DNA from: Heterohyrax brucei
Lineage: Eukaryota; Chordata; Mammalia; Hyracoidea; Procaviidae
NCBI GenBank assembly: GCA_028571685.1
Contig: CM053142.1
Span: 197,524,796-197,588,795 of the forward strand
Length of the DNA: 64,000 nucleotides
Direction of reading: 5' to 3'
The notes under the pieces were generated by a model. It saw only the letters and a list, made by a program, of their open reading frames with translations. It was not told the origin of the DNA and made no database searches. Positions 49,310 to 61,384 of this stretch are shown piece by piece; position 1 is the first letter of the stretch, and each line of letters opens with the position of its first letter. Made by a program: the position numbers and the translations under genes.

Positions 49310-49790
49310 GGGTAAATTAGGTGTGCAAGTGTGTGTATGTTAAGTGTGGAGGTGTGTTGGTGGGGTGTGAGCCTGTGGGGAGGGGCACTGAGTCAGGGGC
49401 ACGTGGTGTGTGTCACTTCAGGTTTCGAGGGCAGGTTTGGGGGAGGGTGTGTGTGGTGTGTCTCTCTGAGGTGCAGTTATGTGTGTTTGGGTTTGTATGG
49501 TGTGCATGCGTCTATGTGTGTATGATATGTATGATATGTGTGTGTGACCTGCACATGGGGGATACATATGCGTGTACAAGAGGCATGTAGGTACAGGAAT
49601 GTCTGTGCATGTTGGGGTCTGTGGTGTGTACCTATGTGGGTGTGCATTTGGGTTTGTGGGAGTGTGGGGATGTGTACTGGGTGTGATGGGATTATGTGGA
49701 GGTCATGGGCTTGTGCATATGTGTGTGCACGTGCACACGGGTTGTGATGTGTGTGCACGTCTGTGCAAGTAAGCACATGCCACACTTAGT
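49310..49790. repeat. GT-rich low-complexity tract
   Basis: Irregular TGTGTG/GTGTGGGG/TATGTGTG text across 480 bp. The open frames here are composition artefacts. Confidence 0.85.
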
Positions 49791-50465
49791 TGATTGACGT
49801 GTGGTGAGAAGTGTGTTGTTCATCTCTGTCATGATGATGCAGGAAGCTGGTGGCTGTTGCCTTGGAGAGGGAGTTTTTAGATCAATCAAGCTGAAATGGC
49901 ATTTGAGGTTCGGGCATTGCTCATCAGATACACACAGAGATAAAGCCTGGAGAGAGGAGTTTAATCAATTCGGCTCATTTTTTCCAGTTTTAATTGGCAT
50001 GTCCTGCTACAGTGATGGCAACTGTATCTACTGCAAGCCCAAAACGCCACTAATTATTCTCAGTCTAACCAGCACCAGAGTGAAACCTGTCACTGCTGTG
50101 AAATACCCAGTTCTCTCCGTCCTAATGAACCCAGTCACTCCCAGATGCCAGCCGCGCGGATGTTTGTCTTTATCGCCCCCTAAAGGGCTGATCAGGTATC
50201 TGATTCCCGTTCCTTCGGACACGCCTTTCTTAAACGTTTAGCTTGGTATAAATTAATTAATAGCAATCAGAACTCAAATTCAACGACAGTTTCTCATTAT
50301 TCCTTGGGGTCAGGTAAGCAGAGGACAGAGAGTAGGTGACATGTCTGAGCCTCTGCTGCTGACGTTTTAAATGATGCAAGAAGGGTTTGCAGAGATCGAA
50401 AAGTATTTCGCCCTGGAATTTCAGGGTTATCAGACTTGTGAGGGAACCTACTTCGTCCTCAGACT
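49791..50465. other. unique sequence, possible conserved noncoding element
   Basis: Repeat-free stretch with TAATTAATTA/AATTAATTAATAG words near 50255 and several TTTAAT motifs. An open frame of 146 codons (49801) has no recognised domain. Confidence 0.35.
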
Positions 50466-50479
50466 TATTCAGACACACA

Positions 50480-50514
<35 letters not shown>

Positions 50515-50690
50515 GCGTACATACGCATACACGTATGTACACGCACGTGCCTGCACGAGTGTTCGTGTGTGCGTGCACATGCATACACACATGCGTGCGT
50601 ACGTGTGCATACACGTGGGTCCAAACATGCGTGTACAAACATACACACGTGCGCGCACGCGTGTGTGCACACGCACTCCGGTAGGCACGC
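50466..50690. repeat. CA/TG and CG-containing alternating tract
   Basis: Pure (CA)n at 50484-50512, then about 180 bp of alternating purine-pyrimidine text (cgtgtgtgcgtgcacatgca). This composition favours Z-DNA. Confidence 0.88.
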
Positions 50691-52235
50691 GTGTAGGTCC
50701 CCAGGTGAGCAAGGCCACCGCTCTGCCGCACGCTCAGTTCCGCATCTCCCTCGGGAGTATTCCTCCAACTGCTAGTTCCGTAGGGTGACAGTTACTGAAG
50801 ACTCTTAGGGAAATGCTCTTTACCCACAAGATTTCCAGCCTCCGGCTATGCGAAGGCACCACCGTGGACACTGGAGCCGGCGAGCCCTGGACCACAGTAA
50901 ACCAGTCCCGCCCGCTTTGCACAGCCAGGGGAGTTCCCACTGGAATCTGGGTTTCCGCCCGGTCTTGCTCACTCAGCAGGGGTTTGATGGGTGACTTAGC
51001 CCGATGGGTGACTTAGCCCCGTCTGCAAGGGGAGTCTTTCATTTGACTCTTCAGGAAAACTGGGTCGTTGTAGCAGCGCCCCGCAGATGGCTTTCCTCGG
51101 GTCTCCGAGACTTCCCCTGCTCTTGTCTCCCCCACGCACCCTGGCCCTCCGCCCTCCGCCATGCCCGCCTCTCCCCAGCACCCACGGGGCTTCTCCAGTC
51201 TCCTGGCCCCTGGGCAGGGACAGTCCTTGCAGACGGCAGTGGAGCAGCGGCCAGGCCCTGAGTCCATTCCTCTTCCCCGTACGGCTGTGCCAGCGATCAA
51301 GCAGGGACTCTGCCTCCTGTGGCCCATGAGGCTTCCTCAGGCGAGTGGTCCTCCCGAGGGGAGACAGAGGGATCAACAGGTGCCCCCTCCACTCCTCAGT
51401 GCCTTACAGCGCCCTCTAAGGGAAGGGACTGGCCTGCCGCTAGGTGAGTACCTCGGGGCCTTAGACTAAGCGCCACCAGCATTCCATGATTTTCATCCTA
51501 CTTTGCTCAGTCCAAACCCTCCAGCGACATGAAGCACTATGACACACAAGAAGGCCACCTTGGCCTCCTCATGGGGACGCTTTTGCCGGACGTCACAGAC
51601 AGCTCCTGGAATCTGACCACCAGCAGGTGCAGGTCAGACCAGCAGGGGGCTTATGGGAGCTTGGAGGACCCCAGGCCCAGAAGCAGGACCGTCACCCCTC
51701 GGTGTGTCGTTTGTGTCAGTGAAGATTGAGATGAAGGTCAGCCCTTCGGATGGCAGACACCGCAACTGCACTCCAAGCCATCCTCCTCCCCAGCTGCGGG
51801 TGGGCTGTACCCCCTAAAAGGCCTGCAAGTGTGACTCTGTTCGGAAAGAAGTGACTTCTTTCCTTGTGTTAGTGAGCTCAAGCCTGAGCAGGGTAGATTC
51901 TAAGCCTAATTCCTCCAAGTGACGTCCTACAAAAAGAGCAGCAGACACAGAGAACAAGACGGATGCCCTGGACAACAGAGGCAGACACCCCCACGGGCCC
52001 ACAGAGGCCTGGGAAGGCCCCCGGCGCCAGCGTCCCTCTGTGAACCCTCAGCCTCCAGAGCCGGAGACGGGAAGGTCTGCCCTTCAAAGCTCCCACTCGT
52101 GGGACTTCTGTCACGGTCAACGGCCCGGCCTCTCAGGGTCTCACAGCTCTTCTCCACCTCCTTGTCTGGGACAGGGTGAGTCTCAGAGGAGGACAGTTCA
52201 TGACCCTGGGCTCTTTGTAGTCAGCTGCATGTCAT
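50691..52235. other. no gene seen
   Basis: A 17-bp tandem duplication 'gatgggtgacttagccc' lies at 50986-51019. Open frames of 60-126 codons on both strands show no domain. Confidence 0.35.
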
Positions 52236-52239
52236 GAGA

Positions 52240-52432
52240 GTCTCCAGGGGTGCAGATGGAAACCCTGGAAGTGCAGTGGGGCACAGCTGTGGCTGCAAAC
52301 CTAAGTCAGCGGTTAGGATCCACCAGGGGCTCCTCGGAAACCCACTGGGAAAGTTCTACGTCATCTTTCAGGGTAGCTATAGGGTCACTATCAGTAGGAA
52401 TCAACTCGATGGCAGTGGGTTGGTTTTGAAGC
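52240..52432 (+). mobile_element. AfroSINE-type SINE
   Basis: 'gtggctgcaaacctaagtca', 'ggttaggatccaccaggggc', 'tatagggtcactatcagtag' and 'aatcaactcgatggcagtgg'. Confidence 0.85.
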
Positions 52433-52489
52433 TCTTGTCTGGAGGGTACAAGCACTCAACGCTCTGGGACGAAAGGAGGCAAAGCCCGG

Positions 52490-52660
52490 TGTCACTGCAG
52501 ACAGGCTCCCGCAGAAAGAACAGGCTCCTCCAGAGGAGTACAGGCACCAAAAGGCAAGGACAGGCTCCTGCAGATGAGGACAGGCTCCCACAGACAGGGA
52601 CAGTCCCCCACAGACGAGGACAGTCTCCCACAGACAGAAGAGGCTTCTACAGACAAGGGC
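52490..52660. repeat. minisatellite, about 20-bp unit
   Basis: About eight degenerate units of GACAGGCTCCCACAGACRAG/GGACAGTCYCCCACAGACGA. It follows directly after the SINE. Confidence 0.85.
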
Positions 52661-54180
52661 AGCTGAGTTTATCAGGAATTCCTCCAGAAGATCAGGGGGG
52701 GCAGGAGAACTGAAGGAGGTGGGTCTCTGGGGAGCAGGAAATGGTCAAGAAAGGCACGCTGTTGGGGTGGGGCACTTTAATCACTAAGAGCCAATAAAGT
52801 CCCCTGGGATACAGCCCAGCAGAGGCACCAAGTGATAACTGCCTGAAAACAAAGTGCTCCTCCTCCAGGCCCTCGCTTCCCTGGAAAGGGACAAGGGCTC
52901 TGTCTTGTGCTATGAAAAGAGACACCCCTATTAATGACCTAGACTGACCCAAACTTTGACCCAGTAGTTTGACACACCCTGTAGGTCCTGGGACAGACAG
53001 GAGCCACTGTGTTCTGGCAGGAGGCAGCCTAGATTCTTTCTCTTCCATGTCCGTCTGTGTGCTGTTAGGGGCTCCAGACAGGCTGTGATCACTCACCTCC
53101 TCTCCTCATTCTCTCTAGAGCTAAGGTCTTTTGAAGGAAATGACAGAACTGAACCTTACCATAACTACTATTGGAGAACTCCCTACTCTTGCCCTTTCGT
53201 GTTCTGGAGAAGACTGAGGAGGACTTTAAGAGGTGGTCTGTTGGAGTAACTTTAGCTTCTCCTTCTTTATCTCCCTTTTCCTACCAATCTTTCAGGAGGC
53301 AGGTGGTCTTATCATGAAGAAATGAAACATCCCTAGCAAACTGGACCTGGCCGTGTCCTCAGCACTCCACTCTCCAGCCCCTTTCTCCTTAACTGCCCTC
53401 TGAGAAGCCCGTCACTCCTGACCGTTTTGATCAGAAATTTTATAGAAGAATCCTGATCAAAAGAGGGAAAGCACAGAAAGGAATTTTAAATTCTCATGGA
53501 ATCCAGACTTTCTGGAGCCATAGAGGCTGGGTAAACTCCCAAAACTGTGGCCCCGAAATAATCTTTAAACCTTAATCCAAAAATATCCCCTGAAATCTTC
53601 TTCAGACCAAACAATAGTTTAACTAGTAAAGTATGTCTGCCTGGAGCACTGCGCTGCTGTAAGAACTGTCTCTTGAGGATTCAGTTGGCAACAACACCTG
53701 GAGAGATTAGGTTGCAACCTTAGGGGACCATGTGTTTGTGCTCGTGGGGGAGAAGCAACTTGGAAAAGGAGGGTGGGAACATTGCCCAACTGAAAGAACA
53801 TCACTAGTGTTGCTGAAGGACACAAGCAGACAGGATTGGATTGCTGTGTATTCCCAGCAGCAACAATGAAAGGAAAATCAGTTACATCAAAAAAAGAAAC
53901 CAGTCATCCTGCATCTCTGGGAAGCGGCATTAGACAGCCTGGCATCTCTGTCCATCCCCACTGCAGTGGCCCCCACGTCACAGTGCCCCTGCACCTCCTC
54001 CTTCTGCAGCTTCCTTTTAGATAAAAGTCATCCCGGGCTCCCTAACAGTGCTCAGTGCAGCCTGTTCTTTGCTGATACCAAGCCACCACAGTCATCTGTG
54101 CCCTGTCCCTTCTGTGCCTGCTGCCACCCTCAAGCAAATATTGCCTAGTCTCCAGCACTGGGTACTTGGTGGTTAAATGA
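52661..54180. other. no gene seen
   Basis: Unique-looking sequence. A 134-codon minus frame (52692-53096) shows no recognisable domain. Confidence 0.35.
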
Positions 54181-54184
54181 CTTT

Positions 54185-54330
54185 TTACCTAACAGTGAAA
54201 ACTAGTTGCCACTGAGTCACTGCAACTCACAGCAACCGCGTGTATGTCAGGTGCTGATGTGGTGCTCAGAGTTGTAGTGGCTGACTTCAGCAGCAGATCA
54301 GCAGGCCTTCCTTGCCAGGCTCCCCGGATG
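54185..54330 (-). mobile_element. SINE, old copy
   Basis: 'gaaaactagttgccactgag' and 'actcacagcaaccgcgtgta', with a degraded right side. Confidence 0.5.
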
Positions 54331-54464
54331 CACTCAAATCTTTAGCCTTTCCGTCAGCAGCCGAGCACTTAGGTGGATTCTGGGCTCCAGCTGATGGCCA
54401 CAACCGTGGAGGTTGGAAGGAAATATTCCCAGACCTGAAGTACAGATGTGGCTTTAGTTCTACT

Positions 54465-54598
54465 TGCCAAGCCAAGTGCCGTTGAGTTGGATCCAACTCA
54501 TGGCGACCCTAGCCGGCAGTTCAGATCCACCAGGCACTCCTTGAATACTCTACAGGGCAGTTCTACTCTGGCGTCTAGGGTCACCATGAGTTAATTCT
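54465..54598. mobile_element. rearranged SINE, tail inverted relative to body
   Basis: 54465-54514 is the antisense tail ('ccgttgagttggatccaact' and 'catggcgaccctag'). 54515-54598 is sense body from the B box ('gcagttcagatccaccaggc') to 'ctagggtcaccatgagtt'. The two halves point in opposite directions. Confidence 0.75.
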
Positions 54599-55179
54599 AC
54601 TTAAAGGTATTATATATTGCACAAATTATATTTAATTACCAGAAAAAAGAAGTCAGAATACCGCACAGTCATCAACAGCTCTCCTTGGGAATAAATGAGC
54701 AACTTCCTCCAAGCCTCCCAGTTGAGCTCACGTACAAACTCATCTTACATCACTGAAATGATGGCAGAAAAACCATATTCGGGTTTTCCGATCTTCTTTT
54801 GTTTTTCAGTTTTGCGCATCTCATGTTTATCAGCCAGGGCATGTTGTTTGACCGTGACAGAATCCAGTTCACATCAGCTTCAGCCAGAGAGACACATATG
54901 GGCTCCAGAACTAAGTGGGTGTGAGGTGGAGCTGGCCTTGGGGTCATCTGGTGTGGGAGTTTGCACGCACCTGGAGTTCTCTGGCCGTCTAGCTGTGTGG
55001 CCATTCCCATGAGCCTTAACATTAACAACTCCACTCTGCATTTGCAGCTTCAGTGGTGTGTTAGCTAGTGTAGCAAACAGCTCCACACAGGCTCACTTTG
55101 TGCTGGGCCACAGTCCATGGGGTCACTCCTGGAACAAGGGTGAGCCCTGCCCACCAGGTGTTCAGATTCACTCCTTCCA
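54599..55179. other. no gene seen
   Basis: Unique-looking sequence with short overlapping frames only. Confidence 0.35.
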
Positions 55180-55580
55180 CCTTGTGTTGTTGTTTTTGTC
55201 GCTGTGGAGTTGGCTCTAACTCATGCTTGCTTTGCATGCAACCAAACAAAAGGCCGCCATCCTTGTGACCACTGTGCCTGAGTCCACTGCTGTGGCTGTT
55301 CCATCAGTCCACCTCATCAACGGCTTCCCTCATCTTTACCGACCCCCTACCTTACCAACCATGGCATTCTTCTCTACAGGGTGGCCTTTGTGGACGGCGT
55401 GTCCGAAGCAAGTACGATGAAGACTCACCATCCTAGCTTCCACAGAACATTCTGGTTGTGCTTCTGCTGAGGCTGGGCTGTTCACTCGTCTGTCAGTCCG
55501 TAGTATAGTGGGTACTCTTCACCAGCACCAAAGGTCAAATGCATCCATTCTTGCGTTTTCTTCTGTCCATCTCATAGCAC
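55180..55580 (-). mobile_element. RTE 3' fragment, diverged
   Basis: 'ttgttgtttttgtcgctgtg' (antisense tail), 'cagaacattctggttgtgct' and 'tctgctgaggctgg', then 'gggtactcttcaccagcacc' and 'cattcttgcgttttcttctg', in the order of the antisense RTE 3' end. Confidence 0.72.
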
Positions 55581-55789
55581 TGCACAATCCCAGGGCATTG
55601 GAGTTTGGAGCTGGACCTTTCATGTCTCTTGCCATTTGAAGAGCTACAAAGGAGTAGAGAATTGTGTGAGACATCTGAGAATATTCTGGAGACAAACATC
55701 CCCTCCACCCAGAGTACATTAGCCAGACAGTGGCAGAGCAGAATGCCCATAAAGCAGAGAGGAAGGGGATGCTGGGGGCTGCCGTACCT

Positions 55790-56330
55790 GCTGCTGTTTC
55801 CACACCTGCATCCACACCTGGGTCCACACCTATGTCTACACCTGTGTGTCTACACCTTCATCCACACCTGTGTGTCTACACCTGTGTCTACACCTTCATC
55901 CACACCTGTGTGTCTACACCTGTGTCTACACCTTCATCTACACCTGTGTGTCTACACCTTCATCCACATCTGTGTCCACACCTGTGTTTACACCTTCATC
56001 TACACCTATGTGTCTACACCTTCATCCACACCTGTGTCCACACCTGTGTCTACACCTTCATCTACACCTATGTATCTACACCTTCATCCACACCTGGGTC
56101 CACACCTTCATCTACACCTACGTATCTACACCTTCATCCACACCTGTGTCTACACCTTCATCCACACCTATGTGTCTACACCTGTGTCCACACCTACGTC
56201 TACACCTGCATCCACACCTGCGTCTGCACCTCCCTCTACAGCTGTGTCTCTGCCTTCGTCTCCACCTGCATCCACACTTGGGTCTGCAGCTGTGTTTCCA
56301 CCTACACTGACACGGCATCCACACCTGGGT
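55790..56330. repeat. minisatellite, 12/18-bp CCACACCTGTGTCTACA units
   Basis: About 30 units of ACACCT(GTGTCT/TCATCC/TATGTG)ACAC text. Because unit lengths are multiples of three and contain no stops, all three plus frames stay open (251, 236 and 154 codons), giving STPSSTP/HTCVYTF-type peptides. These are not judged to be genes. Confidence 0.92.
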
Positions 56331-57840
56331 CTCTGCTGCCTGAAGTCCCAGTGGCTGTAGCTGTATCTAAACCCAGCGTGCCCTCCATTCACTGTTTGGT
56401 TGGCGTGTGCATCTACACTTGTCCTAGGTCCCTGTCATAACTGCTGACACTCTGGAATCTATTTTACCCTCTCGACTGTCTGCTTGTCTCCTTTTTCTTA
56501 AAGAGCTCGTTTAACCTTTTCATTCGTGGGAGACAAAATCTTGCAGTTTTGATATTCTACCGTTCGGTCCATACTTTCCTACTTTTGCAGTCACCTTATT
56601 TGATTTCTTTTTTCTTCAAAATCTGAAAAATTTTCTTAAGAAAATGACGCCATATCCAAACACTTCTCTCAGTATCTGGAACATTCTGTGAAACTGAAAT
56701 ATGGTGTTCTTGAATTGCTAGCTTCATCTTAATAAATTTCCAAAGGATTGTGCTGGCTGTACCAAGGTCAGGGCAAACAGCTGGCCTTCAGCCCCCATAG
56801 GAGCTGCAGCATGGCCACATGGCCTGTCTGCCGGTCACTGCCCCGGCCGACACAATGAGACACTTAACAGGGCATGTAAGGTCGGGTGGGCTAAGTGGAG
56901 GGGTTTAATCCACATAACACTGAGCTTCAGCTATACGCACATACATTTCCTATAGTCCATCAATTTAATGGGATTTTGTAGCCATACAGAGTGGAGAAAG
57001 AGTCCTCAAAGCTAAAGGATTTCAGAGACTAGAAAGAATATCAGAACGTATCTGCGATAAGAGACTGCTTTTAAACCTCTGCGGTAAGAGAGACTTGATT
57101 TTTCTTTAAATCGTAGCAGACAACAGGATATAACCAGAAGAGCTAATTTCATTTCATTTCTTCTTACTTTTTTGGTTCTCTTGCCCTGGGCAACTCCGAG
57201 TTGCACAGGGACGCACCTTTCATCGAGGCACTCACTCACTCTGCTGGCCCTGCCCCAGTGACAGGAACATTCCATTTTGCTAACCAGATTCGTTGTTGGG
57301 TACATCTCCTCAAGGTAAACCACTCAAAACGCTAAACCATTGTAATTCTCAACTTATTTTCAGGACAGAAGCCAACAGTAATTGTTTGGCTTTGTGACAG
57401 TTTTCCGCACCCGTGCACTGCTATTACCAAATTACAGGAACCAAATGGACTTCAAACGAAAATGTTTATTACAATCCCCAATGCACAGCAACATTAACCC
57501 AGCACTGGGGCACTCAGCCGATGTCGCAGACACGCAGCTGACCTTCACAGCCCCCGAAGCACAGCCAGACAAGCTCGGTTTGCCTTTGCTTTAATGTTTT
57601 TCTTTTTTCTTTTTGCGGTGATATTTGATCCTGGCCGTTGCTGAAAACCCAAAAATGTCTTTGTGGAATGGGAGGGGGAAACAACATAATGACGCTCAGG
57701 AAAATTGACCTTCTGATGCGCTACCAAGGTTGGCAAAGAAATAGACGGATGGCTGGCGCTTTGACAGAAAGACCCTGGCAGAGGTCTGAGGGAGACAGAC
57801 TCAGAAGGAGTACTGGGGCTGGCCGAGAAACTCCAGAGGG
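56331..57840. other. no gene seen
   Basis: Unique-looking, partly AT-rich sequence. Frames of 70-128 codons on both strands lack domains. Confidence 0.35.
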
Positions 57841-57844
57841 GACT

Positions 57845-58215
57845 CCAGTTCGGTGGTAGAATTCTTGGTTTCCACGCGGGAGATCGGGGTGTGATTCCCA
57901 TCCAACGCACCGCCCACAGAGCTACCGTCACCTTCCCAGCTGGCGAGTCATTGTGACACTGAACAAATTTCAGCAGAGCTTCCCAACAAAAACGGGCTCA
58001 AGAGACCCAGGGGTCTTCTTCCAGCAACTGGCTTGCGGATTACAGTGGCCCAAAGAGCCAAAGGTCTTCTTCCAGTAACTGGCCCTGTGGATTACAGCAG
58101 CCCAGTCTGACACCAACCACGGGGATGGGACAGGACTGGGCAGCATATTGCACCATGGTGCATGGGATCACCATGTGTCAATACTAACTCAACAGCAGCT
58201 CACCAAGACAACCAG
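57845..58215 (+). mobile_element. tRNA-Gly-headed SINE with RTE-like tail
   Basis: Head 'cggtggtagaattcttggtt', 'tccacgcgggagatcggg' and 'gtgattcccatccaacgcac', a tRNA-Gly copy with an eroded 5' end. The body holds a duplicated block of about 58 bp ('aggtcttcttccagcaactggc' versus 'aggtcttcttccagtaactggc', the first with an extra G). The tail 'gacaggactgggcagcatat' and 'gggatcaccatgtgtcaata' matches the RTE 3' end. Confidence 0.82.
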
Positions 58216-58874
58216 AAGATACTCTGAGATGGTAGGACAGAGGCTTATGGGAAGGGAAAACGCAGCAGTCCCAGGAAGCAGGGGTAGGGTGACAGCTAAC
58301 TGCAGGGCTGGGGAGACTCGGCTAGGTGCAGGGCTGGAAATGGGAGTGAAGGTGCTTAGAGAGCAGCGGGGTTCCCTCTTTGATCGCTGATACTGGGACC
58401 CCTTCTATCTTGAGGTAAAGCTGGCCCGGGGATAGTGCAGAGCAAGCAGGTGCTGATTGACCACCCGGGTCTGCAGTGACCACTCGATGCACGGTCCAAA
58501 GAGAAAACTTGGAGCTGAGCCAGCCAGCACATTTATGTAGGGCCTCAGGTCACCTGGCTGTCCCTGACTTGCCCCGCCTTTGCTGCCAGGAGAGGTGGGC
58601 ACCCAAAGGAGAGATCTCAGTGGACATATAGAGCCGCCAGGCCAGGTCCCTGTGGGTACAGACACGAGGGGTCGATGCGCAGGCTTCCCTCCCTGTCTGC
58701 TGCACGACGGCCCCAGTGACGCTTGGCCAGCAGTGCGGGCCTGCTCACCCGCTCACCAGGAATAGTCGTTGCCCCCTGGAAAGACATGCTCCTGTTGTTG
58801 CCTTCCTCCAGGCCCTGGCCTGGTTTTTTACTCTCTGATTCTGTAACTGTTGCTGACCCCTTCAATCAAGTGAT
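58216..58874. other. no gene seen
   Basis: Includes a short direct repeat 'gcagggctgggga/gcagggctggaaa' near 58305. No exon recognised. Confidence 0.35.
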
Positions 58875-59080
58875 ATGTCCATCATCTCCAAGGAGCCACC
58901 ACCGTCCCCATCACCTCACGGGGACCTCCTCCATCCTTAACTATCAGTGCCCCCTTCACCTAGCGGGGGACACCTTTATCCTTACCTGTCAGTGCCCCCA
59001 TTCCCTCACAGGGAGCACCTCTATCCTGACCTGTTAACTACTCCATCATCTCCCAGGGACCCCCTCCATGTGACCAGCAG
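58875..59080. repeat. minisatellite, about 45-bp unit
   Basis: Four to five units of the form 'ccatcacctcacggggacct' followed by 'cctccatccttaactatcag' and 'tgcccc', well diverged. Confidence 0.8.
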
Positions 59081-59097
59081 AGGCATCTGTCATGGAA

Positions 59098-59567
59098 TGG
59101 ATTGTATCCACTAAAAATATGTGTCAGCATGGTTAGACCATGATTCCCAGTATGGTGTGATTGTCTACCATTTCATCATTTGATGAGATTTTCCCTATGT
59201 GTTGTTAATTCTTTCACTACAATGTAATGAGATGGATTAGTGGCAGTTATATGGATGAGATCTATAAAATTAGACAATGTCTTAAACCGCCTCATTTGAG
59301 ATATAAACAAGAAAAGCTAGCCGAGACAAAAGCAGACCTCAAGCCACCAAGAAAGCAGCAAAGTGTGGCCTTGGGCCCTGTGCTGAGAAGCTCCTACATC
59401 TGGGGAAGATTGGTGACAGGCACTTTCCTGCAGAGCAAAGAAGTGGCTTTCTCTGAGCCAACACCCAGAGTGTGGACTGACAGCCTACTAGACTATGAAA
59501 GAATCAATTTCTTTCTGATAAAGTCATCCACTTGTGGCATTTCTGTCATAGCAACAGTGAATGACCA
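59098..59567 (+). mobile_element. MaLR-type LTR
   Basis: Starts 'tgtcatggaatggattgtat' and ends near 'ctgtcatagcaacagtgaat'. Same family as 33024-33545. Confidence 0.82.
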
Positions 59568-60051
59568 AGCGGCACCCTTACGTGGAAACGGAGATGACAT
59601 CTCAGTTAATGCATGCCCTGTGCACAGATCACTGTGTTAACTGATGGCCACCCTTGCTTGAGGAAGGGTCAACACATTCCCAGCCACACAGCAGGACCTC
59701 TCCAGAGACAAAAACACACTAAGGGAAAGCAAGTGGGCTTCCAGAGAAGAGCAGAAAGCAAACAGGATTGATAGGAAAAGAAGTGAAGAGGAAAACAAAG
59801 ACCAAGTGTCCAAAAGGGAACAAAGCAGCAAGGAGGACAGAAGGCAGAGGCAGGTGATGAGGAGGTAAGTGCATTATTTTTCATAGCCTTCACGAAAGAT
59901 GGTCAAAAGTTGTTTTCGTTGACAGGGTATGAATAAGAGCATTCTTTCACAGTTTTGCCCCAGGACTTGGTAATTCTCAAGCCTTCTGTCAAAACGTCAT
60001 CTGAAGGCACATGGATCATCTGAGCATCTTGCAGAAGCTGATATCTGTCCG
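59568..60051. other. no gene seen
   Basis: Purine-rich stretch at 59700-59870 (aggaaaagaagtgaagagg). No exon recognised. Confidence 0.35.
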
Positions 60052-60500
60052 CGTCATGGGTTGAATTGTGTCCCCAAAATCTTTATCAATTTGTCTGGGC
60101 CATGACTCCCAGTATTGGGTGATTTTTTTCCGTATGTTGGGAATCCTGATGTTGATAAGGAAGAATGGGCTGCAGTTGTGTTAGTGAGGCAGGACTCTGT
60201 CTACAGGTGTAGACTAGGTCTTGAGGCAATCTCTCAGACTAGAAAAGAGAGAAGTGAGGAGAAAGATTTGGGAACTTCACGCTACCAAGGAAGCAGTGCC
60301 CGGAGCACAGTGGGTCCTTTGAGCTGGGATGCCCTGTGCAAAGGGTCTCCCAGACCAGGGGGAGAAGACTGACTAAGAAAGCTTTCCCCTGGAGCTGACT
60401 CCTTGAATTTGAACATTATCCTGCTTTTCTGTGAGAAAATAAATTTCTCTTTGTTAAAGCTGGTGGCATTTCTATTATGACACCAACAGAGGACTAAGAC
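60052..60500 (+). mobile_element. MaLR-type LTR
   Basis: Starts 'cgtcatgggttgaattgtgt' (TG end mutated to CG) and ends 'atgacaccaacagaggacta' plus 'agac'. Same family and orientation as its neighbours. Confidence 0.82.
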
Positions 60501-60645
60501 CGTCTAGTTCATGAATTATCTAACCTTGTCTGGACCAGACAAGCAAGAAGTTTTCAGCATTCAGATAAGACCTTTGTGCTCCAGAGCATGGGAGATAAAC
60601 TCTCCAAAGATTAGGGGCTACCTTATTAGCGAAGCTTTTAGAGGT

Positions 60646-61194
60646 TGCCATGGATTCAATTAATTCCCCCCAAAATGTATGTGTCAATGTGGCTGGACCT
60701 TGATTGCTAGTGTTGTGTGGTTGCTTTCCATTTTGTGATTTTTCTCTGTTGTAAATCCTAATCTCTGCTTGTGGTTAACAGGGCATAATTGGATTATGCT
60801 AAAGAGGATTCAGGTGGGTCTCTACCACCACAACTAGGGTCACCATCCTGGTCTAGTGTAGGGAGACCTTCCCTGGGGTATGGCTTGCACCACCTTTCAT
60901 CCTACAAGAGATAAAGGAAAGCGAGCAAGCGGAGAGTAGAGGACTTCACACTATCAAGAAGGCAGTACTGGGAGCAGAGTGTGTCCTAGGAACCTAAAGC
61001 TCGCAGACCAAGGAAAGAGTGATGCAACACAAAGACCTTCCTCTAGAGCCAACAGAGGGGGAAATGCCTTCCCCCAGAGCCATTGCCCTAAATGCAGACT
61101 CATAGCCCACTGGACTACGAGAGAATAAACTTCTCTTTATTGAGGCCACCCACTCGTGGTCCTTCTGTTACAGCAGCGCTGGATGACGGAGACA
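60646..61194 (+). mobile_element. MaLR-type LTR
   Basis: Starts 'tgccatggattcaattaatt' and ends 'cagcagcgctggatgacgga' plus 'gaca'. Third copy in the same orientation within 2.1 kb. Confidence 0.82.
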
Positions 61195-61384
61195 GTCAGG
61201 GATCCGAGACCTGCTGAATGTTCCCACCCGAGCGAAGACCAAGTTACTTCACCCTCTGCCTCCTGCTTTCATCTTACCCCAAAGCCAATGTTTCCTCGTG
61301 GAGCTTTGTGAAGATCGAGTATGGAGAGGAGAAGAGCATAGTGTGAGTCTGTAGATCCTTTCTCAGGTTGTCTATGGTGTCTTT

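Noticed and set aside
50986-51019. 17-bp tandem duplication as a regulatory site
   Set aside because: A single short duplication with no further context.
55605-56440. 251- and 236-codon frames as repeat-protein genes
   Set aside because: All three plus frames are open because of the tandem unit; peptide content is a translation of the repeat.
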